Part shown: one piece after another, positions 7,310 through 14,876 of the stretch
Layout: every line of letters starts with the position of its first letter
Numbering within the stretch: position 1 is the stretch's first letter
Origin: a bacterium D16-50
Lineage (GTDB): Bacteria > Bacillota > Clostridia > Lachnospirales > Lachnospiraceae
Direction of reading: 5' to 3'
Assembly: GCA_003612485.1 (NCBI GenBank)
Contig: RAZA01000007.1
Location: 124,001 to 188,000 of the forward strand
DNA: 64,000 nucleotides
Made by a program: the position numbers and the translations under genes
Notes under the pieces: model-generated
Database searches by the model: none
What the model saw: the letters and a program-made list of their open reading frames with translations, nothing else
Told to the model about the DNA's origin: nothing

Positions 7310-9601
7310 CTACTCATTCAGATACAGCCAAACCCGATTCTGAATCACCTTTGCCGCATCCTCGGCAGACTTATCTCCATGAAAGAACGCCCCTGCCTCT
7401 TCCATTATGATTGCGCTTATCCCACGGGTCTGTGTATCGATAGATGATCCCCTTTCCATGATCTCAAGATATTCCGGCAGAAAAGATTTTCCATCCGGCC
7501 TTCCTTCCAGCAACGTTATACCTCTATTGCCAACCATAAGAAAAGGCCCCTCCCCGTCCTCCTCACCCTCTACAATATTATCTACAAGGATGTCTCTTCT
7601 GACGGTATAAATTCCGTTTTTTTTCTGTACCTTGTCGCCCAAAAGATATTTTATGAAGTCAAGAGCTTTCTCTTGGTTCTTTGTTGTTCCACTGATAGCA
7701 ATACAGTCTCCGCAGCTGACATATCCTCCGTACCCGCCGTCCGTGGGAAAACCTACAACTCTATATCCTTCGCCCAGAGCCTTCATATCTCTGCTAAACG
7801 CTGCAAGATTGGAACCTGCCGCAAAAGCTAAATTTTCTCTGGAATGAATCTTTTCAATACCTTCTTCCGAAGATTCCGAATCCTTCCCATATTCCCTGCA
7901 GAATTTCAATATATTTATGAACCTTTCACCATCGAGCTGACAGCTCTTCTCCTCCTCATTCACCAGAGAAGAATTTCCGGCAATTATATCTTTTACTGCC
8001 AATTGATACAGAAGACCTCCGGAAGAAATAGCATCCTGATTAAAGGTCGAAAAATCATTTCCGCTCTCTCCTCCTTCCTCCATCAGCTTCATCACATCCT
8101 CGGCCGTCCAAGTCTCCTTGTCCCATATACTCTCGTTTACTACAAGTGTACCAACACCTGCACTGCTCACGATGCCGTAAAGCTTCCCGTCCACCATACC
8201 ATACTGCAGAACCCCCTGAAACATCTGATCAAAGACATCCTCCTGACGCAGCATAGACAAGTCCATGAGAAGACCCTGATTCTGGAGGATTTCCAGATGT
8301 TTTTTCGCTACCACGAACATATCCGGCCCATTTCCTTCCTGAATCTGAGCCATGACCCTATTCAGGGCAATATCTCTGTCCTCGCCTTCTTGGATTCCTT
8401 CAACGGTAATCCTGACTCCGGGATGCTTTCTGGAATATTCGTCCGCACTTTTTTCTATCATCTGATCCGTATGTAATTGGAAGATGGTTATCTCTGTCTC
8501 TTCCTCCTGCTTCCCCTGCTTCAGCTGATATAGATAAGATTCTCCGTCAGCGTAAAAGGCAAGGGTCAGCGCCCCTTCGGGGCTCTCTATGATGGCGCTG
8601 CACCCATAAACATCCATGGACATGTCCTGATACAGCCTCTCACAGCTTCCATCTGCCGCATCCCACCTATAAACGCTCCTCCCCGCCACATAATAGATCT
8701 CTCCGTATTCGTTCAGACACCTGAATGCGGAATAATTATATTTTCCGTCATACAGAATCTTTTCCTCCGTCCCCTCCAGACAGAACAAGGCTGATCTGTC
8801 CGATGCGACATCTATACATTCAAAGACAGGACGACCGTCAGGCAGCCTGCAGGTACGGGCAAATATCCCGTCAAAACCCTTTGGAGGCTCCAGCTTCTTT
8901 ATAAAGCTTCCCTCCTTGTCAAACACGGCCACCTCTGAGGCGCCTATATAGGTATTTCCGCTTCTATCGCAGAATATATCTCCCACTCCTGACCTTCCGG
9001 AAAGCAATCCTGCATTCTCCAGATCTTTCTTTATGTCCACGATGCTCTCTGTCTCAAGATCTGCGTTCATCTGCACCTTATAAATATGGCCGATCTCTTT
9101 GTTCTCCTCATCTATCCGGACAACCAGAAGACATGGCCTTCCATCTATCACATCCATTCCTGCTACAAAGGCCCCGTATTCTTCTATGGCCTTCGCCAGT
9201 CCTACCTTTTCATCAGCTTCTCCGGAAATCACAATCTCCTTCCGCTCCGCCTCAAAAGTCACTGTATCCACACGGGTCAGATAATGTCTATAGTTTCCAT
9301 CCGCCGTCTCATATTCCTGCAGAATATAATAATCCGTTCCGTCTACAGAACTTTGATATCCCCAGGCCGTCATTCCTGCTTCCGGCGCTCCTAATTCAGA
9401 ATCCTCCCAGTAATTTGCTATACCCCAGCTTTCCCTGCTCTCTGCCACCTCATCAAATTCTTTCCATGAATTGCCGGCTAAATTATATTCCGTTCTCTCT
9501 CTTTCCTGTATGATCTCTCCACCTTGTTCTTCTTTGCCGCAGCCTGCCATACAGATAATAAAAAATATTGTTATAGATACAGCTTGCATTACTTTTTTCA
9601 T
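7310..9601 (-). CDS. Lipoprotein with N-terminal propeller-like region and C-terminal solute-binding domain
   Basis: The product is 763 residues. A lipoprotein signal ends in MAGC with Cys21. Residues of roughly 50-370 contain repeated short blades with aromatic and Asp-rich strands (CLNEYGEIYYVAGRSVYRWD), suggesting a beta-propeller. From about residue 375 a family 1 extracellular solute-binding domain follows (EITIFQLHTD, AQIQEGNGPDMFVV, then LMDLSML). Such two-part lipoproteins occur in Lachnospiraceae next to sugar transporters, but no permease or ATPase is adjacent here. Ligand and role are unknown; glycan binding at the cell surface is a reasonable guess. It stands alone, convergent with the sulfatase. 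Confidence 0.8.
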   Translation of the reverse strand: MKKVMQAVSITIFFIICMAGCGKEEQGGEIIQERERTEYNLAGNSWKEFDEVAESRESWGIANYWEDSELGAPEAGMTAWGYQSSVDGTDYYILQEYETADGNYRHYLTRVDTVTFEAERKEIVISGEADEKVGLAKAIEEYGAFVAGMDVIDGRPCLLVVRIDEENKEIGHIYKVQMNADLETESIVDIKKDLENAGLLSGRSGVGDIFCDRSGNTYIGASEVAVFDKEGSFIKKLEPPKGFDGIFARTCRLPDGRPVFECIDVASDRSALFCLEGTEEKILYDGKYNYSAFRCLNEYGEIYYVAGRSVYRWDAADGSCERLYQDMSMDVYGCSAIIESPEGALTLAFYADGESYLYQLKQGKQEEETEITIFQLHTDQMIEKSADEYSRKHPGVRITVEGIQEGEDRDIALNRVMAQIQEGNGPDMFVVAKKHLEILQNQGLLMDLSMLRQEDVFDQMFQGVLQYGMVDGKLYGIVSSAGVGTLVVNESIWDKETWTAEDVMKLMEEGGESGNDFSTFNQDAISSGGLLYQLAVKDIIAGNSSLVNEEEKSCQLDGERFINILKFCREYGKDSESSEEGIEKIHSRENLAFAAGSNLAAFSRDMKALGEGYRVVGFPTDGGYGGYVSCGDCIAISGTTKNQEKALDFIKYLLGDKVQKKNGIYTVRRDILVDNIVEGEEDGEGPFLMVGNRGITLLEGRPDGKSFLPEYLEIMERGSSIDTQTRGISAIIMEEAGAFFHGDKSAEDAAKVIQNRVWLYLNE

Positions 9602-9726
9602 TGTTTTTACCTTTTCTTATTCAAATAATCCGGATTTGCAGAGTGTCATAGGGCATAAATTTATTAAGAATCCATGCCCTGCCTTTTCTCAATTCTGTTC
9701 AAACCTCAATTCAGTTAATACATTTC

Positions 9727-10056
9727 TCACTTGCACATATTATATGAGGGAAAACAATGGATATTGCTGTGCGTCTCTGAACAAGTTCTCAATTCTGTAT
9801 AAAGAGTGGCCCCACATCCTTCACACTTTATAGTATGAATAGACTTTGTAACCCATATGGTACATTCCTCTGTGTAACCATTGGGATATACCACCGTGTG
9901 AGAACTTGGTATGCCCACCGGTATTCCACAACTCACAGATTCTTCCTTCGCTACACATCCCGGAGAACTTAAACACGCCTGAACATATTGCGTAGCGCCC
10001 ATCCCAAGCACGCCCATAATAAAAAGGGCCATAACACCTTTCTTCATTAACTTCAT
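9727..10056 (-). CDS. Small secreted Cys-rich protein of unknown function
   Basis: The product is 109 residues with an N-terminal signal peptide (MKLMKKG, a hydrophobic stretch, then VQA before the first Cys). The mature part of about 80 residues has nine cysteines, including a KCEGCG motif and pairs spaced so that disulfides or a metal site are possible. No family is recognised. The ATG at 10056 follows GAGGAGGAAG at good spacing. It is transcribed away from the small peptide gene at 10381, with a 26-base perfect palindrome between them. Confidence 0.7.
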   Translation of the reverse strand: MKLMKKGVMALFIMGVLGMGATQYVQACLSSPGCVAKEESVSCGIPVGIPSSHTVVYPNGYTEECTIWVTKSIHTIKCEGCGATLYTELRTCSETHSNIHCFPSYNMCK

Positions 10057-10265
10057 TTGTACTTCCTCCTCACATTTAACAGTCAAAATACGTCTAAAAA
10101 TAATGAACCATATTGAACCTAAATGACTATTCTATTTTTACATAACTATATTATTGTGCCAATACTATTTTTTCATATTTATCTAGTATATAGCCATATC
10201 ACCCCTTTTCATAAATTTTATGAAGTATACTTCTTAATAATAAGCATACAATATTTTTAATTGTC

Positions 10266-10320
10266 TGACAAGGGACAGAACGTGTTAAAAACCATTTTTA
10301 ACACGTTCTGTCCCTTGTCA
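10266..10320. repeat. Perfect 26-base inverted repeat (REP-like palindrome)
   Basis: The arms TGACAAGGGACAGAACGTG-TTAAAAA and their exact complement are separated by only three bases. The GGGACAGAAC core resembles palindromes associated with REP/RAYT (Y1 transposase) systems. It could instead be a bidirectional terminator, but both flanking genes start here rather than end, so a mobile palindrome is more likely. The rest of the 10057-10380 gap is AT-rich and should hold two divergent promoters; none is clear enough to place. Confidence 0.65.
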
Positions 10321-10380
10321 TCATACCATATCTGTGAAATAATATATATGTAAAAAAACTTACCAAGGAGGAATTTCAAA

Positions 10381-10602
10381 ATGAAGAAAAAACAATTTCA
10401 AAAAGTTCTCATGTTCACCGCTGCAGCCCTGACATTGTTCACCCTATCTGCGGCAAACCCTATATGGGGGCAGATTTCAGAATCCGGCAGTTCCGGATAT
10501 GAGCAAGAATCCCCGAAACCTGATCACAAAGATAAGGATAACGGCGAACCCGGAATCTCTCTTCTGAATGACAAAAAAGGCTTTAATAATAACAATGCAT
10601 AA
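10381..10602 (+). CDS. Small secreted peptide precursor, candidate signalling peptide
   Basis: The product is 73 residues: MKKKQFQK, a hydrophobic signal segment to about residue 25, then a hydrophilic tail rich in Ser, Asp, Lys and Asn ending NNNNA. AAGGAGG precedes the ATG at 10381. No family is recognised. Its stop lies nine bases from the end of a convergent regulator with HTH and helical-repeat character, an arrangement seen with secreted pheromones and their RRNPP-type receptors. That functional link is inference; the mature peptide cannot be predicted from the sequence. Confidence 0.65.
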   Translation: MKKKQFQKVLMFTAAALTLFTLSAANPIWGQISESGSSGYEQESPKPDHKDKDNGEPGISLLNDKKGFNNNNA

Positions 10603-10611
10603 TATTTCTTA

Positions 10612-12537
10612 TCATTTGCTTTTTATGAGTTTTAATTTTTTTCTATAAAATTTCTCGCTGTACTTTAGCTTACACAGCCTGCTGATCAAAAGGCAGGCTG
10701 TAAGCTCTTCTTCATCGTTCAATTCCTTTTCAACATCAATACCTTTTTTCTTACGTTCTGAATAATTCCACCATCTATCATATAAACCATCCTGCAAGGC
10801 TTTCAATCTGCGAAATCTTAGACACCCTTCAATAATCTGCCTATTGTATTCATCTGCCTTGTCATGTTCTCCCAGATTTCCCCATATACTTCCTATCTGA
10901 CACATGATAAATTCATACATACCAAATACTGTTTCTTGTATTTCATTATCTATATAAAACTGATATATTTTTTCAAGATGTCTAATACAAATAGACATTT
11001 CCTCACTATCCTCTTTCATCACCTTCATCATGTTTTGTATAAATGATTGTTCTTCGTTTGTTAAATATTTGTCTCCCTCTTTTATAAAATATTCATATGG
11101 TAATGTTAATTCCAATGCCTTTTTCATTTGTCTATAATATTCTTTATTTGTCAAAGCTTTCTTTTTTCTTTGAATCAAAATTTCTTTTCTCATAACTGCT
11201 TGACGATTGATTGGTATATCTATAAAAACTATCTTTTTCAATTTATTCAATAATTTCTCTGTTTCCTCCAGCTGATCATCATTTCCCAGATCTCTTATCT
11301 TCTCCATCAACTCCTTGGCCTCTTGGCTGCTGGTGGCCAATTCTGTTCTAGTCAATTCTCCGGACAGCCCCATCTTCTCAAACAGTTCACACACTATAAC
11401 TCTATGAGTAGAAGTTTTATAGTTTTCCAGTCGCCTCAAGGTTCTCACGTCACAGATTCCCTTGCAGAGCTCCTTTTGGCTCATTCCGAACATTTCACGT
11501 CTAATGCGTATGACATCATTAATGCAGGATACTCCTTTAAAGACATAGAGATAGCAATATTCAAAGGTTTCCTTAGGCATATGGAATTCCCCATAAACCT
11601 TTTCCAGCACCATCCGCCATTTCCTATCCCTATCATAAATATATTTCATCAGATTAATATGATTGCATTTTTTCTCTTCCTTTACATTCCCGTATCTTAT
11701 ATTACCTTCATCCATGCTATTTTGTATGTATTTTTCCAGCAATTCCTCCCTCATGGAAAGAATCTCCCATAGAAAATACATCCTTCCGTTATCCCGCAAG
11801 GTTTTTTGTGCTCTGCTGCTGTATCTTAATATTTTCATTATATAGTTATTTGAAAGATTTTCATTTCTCTCGGCTTTATTTTTCATGCACCGGCACATAT
11901 AATAGACAGCTTTCGGATAAATTTTCACCTTTCCCCGGCTGTCAAATTCTGCTCTTGCTATATAATCTACGATTTCTTTATAGCGCTCAATGCGCTCCCC
12001 TTCCTTCCTATACCTCTCCGCCTCCAGCATCAGATTAAGCTCCTTTATGGACAATACCATATCGGCTATAGGTTTTTGTCCATACATGGGCACAGTGATG
12101 TGTATGGCTTCATGGAAAATATCACTCAGTACTTCTTCTGATTTTCCCCTGCATCTCTCCAGCTGTCCCAGCATGCTGAGATAGAACTGTCTCTCCAGCC
12201 CGTACTTATCCCCCTCATTCACATAATTGCAAAAATACTCATCCAGCAGACGGCCTGCTTCCTGGAATTTCTCAAAAATGATTGAATGCAGGATCTGATG
12301 CCTATCAATCCATCTTTTGTATTCCTCATAAAACAGAAAATACTCATAGTCCTCTGCTCCAACTCCAAGTCTCTCCAAAATAGTTTCCTGAAGAAACATA
12401 TCCTTATTCCAATCACTATTTTCAATATTATAAATGTCCTGAATATTGCAGATACCGTCACAAAGAACGTTCATGGAAATATGTTTTTCCTTGCGTATGG
12501 CATTTACATAATCACCAAATATTTTTTTCTTTTCCAT
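10612..12537 (-). CDS. Regulator with two HTH motifs and long helical-repeat region
   Basis: The product is 641 residues. An HTH-like segment lies at residues 7-60 (FGDYVNAIRKEKHISM, LCDGICNIQDIYNIE). A second lies at 340-393 (DVIRIRREMFGMSQKELC, GICDVRTLRRLE). Both share the pattern LC-x-GIC followed by a Leu/Ile-x-x-x-E helix end, suggesting an internal duplication. The regions between and after them are all-helical and TPR-like. This is the broad architecture of peptide-responsive RRNPP regulators, but with a second HTH in the middle. The ATG at 12537 follows GGAGG; an upstream GTG at 12555 is less likely. The neighbouring small secreted peptide is the obvious ligand candidate, which is inference. 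Confidence 0.75.
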   Translation of the reverse strand: MEKKKIFGDYVNAIRKEKHISMNVLCDGICNIQDIYNIENSDWNKDMFLQETILERLGVGAEDYEYFLFYEEYKRWIDRHQILHSIIFEKFQEAGRLLDEYFCNYVNEGDKYGLERQFYLSMLGQLERCRGKSEEVLSDIFHEAIHITVPMYGQKPIADMVLSIKELNLMLEAERYRKEGERIERYKEIVDYIARAEFDSRGKVKIYPKAVYYMCRCMKNKAERNENLSNNYIMKILRYSSRAQKTLRDNGRMYFLWEILSMREELLEKYIQNSMDEGNIRYGNVKEEKKCNHINLMKYIYDRDRKWRMVLEKVYGEFHMPKETFEYCYLYVFKGVSCINDVIRIRREMFGMSQKELCKGICDVRTLRRLENYKTSTHRVIVCELFEKMGLSGELTRTELATSSQEAKELMEKIRDLGNDDQLEETEKLLNKLKKIVFIDIPINRQAVMRKEILIQRKKKALTNKEYYRQMKKALELTLPYEYFIKEGDKYLTNEEQSFIQNMMKVMKEDSEEMSICIRHLEKIYQFYIDNEIQETVFGMYEFIMCQIGSIWGNLGEHDKADEYNRQIIEGCLRFRRLKALQDGLYDRWWNYSERKKKGIDVEKELNDEEELTACLLISRLCKLKYSEKFYRKKLKLIKSK

Positions 12538-12708
12538 AACAGCTCTGCCTCCCACATTTCATACACATCCCTATTTAGTTTATCATCATATAGTATAAAT
12601 TTCAAGATACATGGGTAGATTTCCTTTAACCTCATCAGTGCCGCTATCAAGGGCTAAATTCTGGAAAAATTGAAAGCATAAGAATAAATCTGGGTTTTTT
12701 TCTCATTC

Positions 12709-12798
12709 TATAATAGAATCAAAAAACATGATTCTATTATCCAAATACTATATTAGAATCAAAAAACATGATTTTATTATGATTTTATTGTCCAAATT
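12709..12798 (+). promoter_or_regulatory. Palindromic promoter/operator element upstream of the CmpB-like gene
   Basis: ATAATAGAATC and GATTCTATTAT form 11-base arms around nine bases, followed by CCAAATACTATATTAGAATC and a second, weaker copy of the AAAAAACATGATT unit. About 45 bases match the element in front of the reductase operon at 5392 with only a few differences, in the same orientation relative to the downstream gene. TATAAT occurs inside the first arm. The 12538-12708 stretch upstream of it shows nothing else recognisable. Confidence 0.6.
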
Positions 12799-12823
12799 CT
12801 CGCATGGAAAATATGAATAAAGT

Positions 12824-13384
12824 ATGGAAATAAAGAAAAATAAAGAAGATTTGAAAATAGAACATGACTTTTTCTATTATGTCATGCTGTTTTTTGTATT
12901 GGCCTTCGCCGGATGGATCTGGGAGGTTCTGTTGTCCTATTTTACCAGACATGCCTTCATCAATAGAGGCGTGTACAGAGGCCCTTACCTTCCTATCTAT
13001 GGAGTGGGAGGAGTATTGCTCTGCCTCCTTCTGCGCTCTCTCAGAAAGAGGCCTTTGACAGTATTCCTATTGTCCATGGCGGTCTGCTCCGTTCTGGAAT
13101 ATCTCACCAGCTTCTATCTGGAACGGCACTGGGGCATCCGGTGGTGGGATTACAGCGGACATTTTCTCAATATCAGCGGAAGAATCTGCCTTCTGGGCGC
13201 AGTCACTTTCGGGCTGGGGGGAATGGCGCTTGTATGCTTCCTTCTCCCATTTTACGAAAAACTCTACCTGAAGCTTCCGGGAAAATGGAGAATCTTGCTC
13301 TGTCTGCTTTTTCTGGCAGTCTTTGTTGCGGACGCAACCTACAGCGCCATGAATCCTAATGTGGGACAAGGTATTTCATTTTAA
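12824..13384 (+). CDS. CmpB-like putative ABC-transporter membrane protein
   Basis: The 186-residue protein has about five transmembrane segments and the family features FAGWIWEVLLSY near residue 28, NRGVYRGPYLPIYGVGG around 47-63 and RWWDYSGHFLNISGRICL around 128-145. These match the family annotated as putative ABC-transporter type IV membrane protein; the biochemical role is not established. No ATPase is adjacent. The start is set at the ATG at 12824, although the site upstream is weak and another ATG lies a few bases before. The palindromic element upstream suggests co-regulation with the reductase-CHR operon. Confidence 0.78.
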   Translation: MEIKKNKEDLKIEHDFFYYVMLFFVLAFAGWIWEVLLSYFTRHAFINRGVYRGPYLPIYGVGGVLLCLLLRSLRKRPLTVFLLSMAVCSVLEYLTSFYLERHWGIRWWDYSGHFLNISGRICLLGAVTFGLGGMALVCFLLPFYEKLYLKLPGKWRILLCLLFLAVFVADATYSAMNPNVGQGISF

Positions 13385-13415
13385 CGCCTTGTCCCTATTC
13401 GGCCCCTCAAGGCTC

Positions 13416-14609
13416 CTACCCGCATTTCGCCCCAATCTGTTTTTCGTCCTTGGCATAGAGAACCTTCAAAATGATAGGGGTCAATATGCTGGATACAATG
13501 ATCAGCAGTATCACGGACGTAAAGTATATGGGAGTCAGCAGGCCCACAGACAGCCCTTTCTGAGCTACGATCAGCGCCACCTCGCCTCTCGTCATCATTC
13601 CCACTCCTATCTTTACGCTGTCGATGGTACGGAATTTGCACAGCTTTGCCATCAGACCGCAGCCCACGATCTTTCCTATAAGAGCCACCGCTACGAAGCA
13701 TAAGGAAAACAGCAGAATATCGCCGCTTAAATTATCGATATTGGTCTTGATTCCAATGCTTGCAAAGAAGATAGGCCCGAAAATCATATAAGAGCTGACT
13801 TCCATCTTTTCGTCTATATAAGAAGAATCCTTGATGGAACACAAGATAATTCCCGCCACATAAGCCCCTGTGATATCTGCAATGCCAAAATATTTCTCCG
13901 CGGCATAGGCAAAGAAAAAGCATAGGGCAAGGCTGATAATGGGAATTCTTCTTGTATGGGGATAACGATTGTCCAGAATCTTGAATACCCTATATAAAAT
14001 TATTCCCAGCACGAAGGCCAGAACAAAGAACACCGCCGTGGAGATAACTACCTTTCCCGGATCGGAATCGGGATTCTTCAGCCCTATCACAAAGGTAAGC
14101 ACCAGAATGCCTATCACATCGTCTATGATGGCGGCGCTGACGATGGTTGTTCCCACCTTCTCCTTCAGCTTGCCCATCTCCTTCAGGGACTGCACCGTAA
14201 TGCTCACACTGGTGGCGGTCATGATGACTCCGAAAAATACGGCAGTATAGAACTCCTCAGATCCCCAGGGAGCAGCGCCGTAATATCCCATGTAGAGAAG
14301 CGTTCCGCACAAGAGAGGGACGAAAACGCCGGCGCAGGCGATCAAAAGAGCAATGGGACCTGTCTTCATCAGATCCTTCAGATTTGTCTCCAGACCTGCG
14401 GAAAACATCAGAAGAACCACGCCTATCTCCGCCATTTCCACCAAAAAGTCCGTCTGCTGCACCAGCCCCAGAACGCTGGATCCTATCAGCAGACCCGCTA
14501 TGATCTCTCCCACCACCTGAGGCGCCTTGCACTTTCTGGCCAGAATTCCGAAGGCCTTTGCAAATATAATAATGATTGCCAAATCCTTGAATATAACATA
14601 AGCTTCCAT
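13416..14609 (-). CDS. CPA2-type cation:proton antiporter
   Basis: The 397-residue product has 12-13 hydrophobic segments. The CPA2 transport motif with paired aspartates appears as SAAIIDDVIGILVL around residues 165-180, and the N-terminus has PQVVGEIIAGLLIGSSVLG typical of the NapA/KefB-like group. It ends without a TrkA-N or other regulatory domain. Na+(K+)/H+ exchange for pH and ion homeostasis is the expected role. It is a single gene convergent with the CmpB-like gene; 32 bases separate the ends. Confidence 0.9.
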   Translation of the reverse strand: MEAYVIFKDLAIIIIFAKAFGILARKCKAPQVVGEIIAGLLIGSSVLGLVQQTDFLVEMAEIGVVLLMFSAGLETNLKDLMKTGPIALLIACAGVFVPLLCGTLLYMGYYGAAPWGSEEFYTAVFFGVIMTATSVSITVQSLKEMGKLKEKVGTTIVSAAIIDDVIGILVLTFVIGLKNPDSDPGKVVISTAVFFVLAFVLGIILYRVFKILDNRYPHTRRIPIISLALCFFFAYAAEKYFGIADITGAYVAGIILCSIKDSSYIDEKMEVSSYMIFGPIFFASIGIKTNIDNLSGDILLFSLCFVAVALIGKIVGCGLMAKLCKFRTIDSVKIGVGMMTRGEVALIVAQKGLSVGLLTPIYFTSVILLIIVSSILTPIILKVLYAKDEKQIGAKCG

Positions 14610-14837
14610 TTCCGCTGTCTCCTTTGCGTCCTTTTATCCCTTCCACTTGTCTGGGTTTTACGTTCAATCCATTCAAAAAGTGCCAATTCAATTGACACTT
14701 TCAATGTTGAACTATATCTTATGCCCTAGCGGTAAAAATGGTCTCTCTCGAAACCAAAACCATATTAAACCTTTCTCAGAAAATTGTCAAATATATTTTT
14801 CAAACATATTTCTGCATCACAATTCTCACAAAAAGAA

Positions 14838-14871
14838 TCTGCACAAGGCTTACAAACATGCCTTGTGCAGA
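14838..14871 (-). terminator. Terminator after gyrA
   Basis: TCTGCACAAGGC and GCCTTGTGCAGA form a perfect 12-base stem with a 10-base loop. On the minus strand it is followed by TTCTTTTT, a typical intrinsic terminator just beyond the gyrA stop. Confidence 0.9.
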
Positions 14872-14876
14872 CTTAT

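Noticed and set aside
5400..12800. Composite transposon bounded by the two palindromic elements
   Set aside because: The copies keep the same orientation to their downstream genes, no transposase is present, and the genes between look unrelated.
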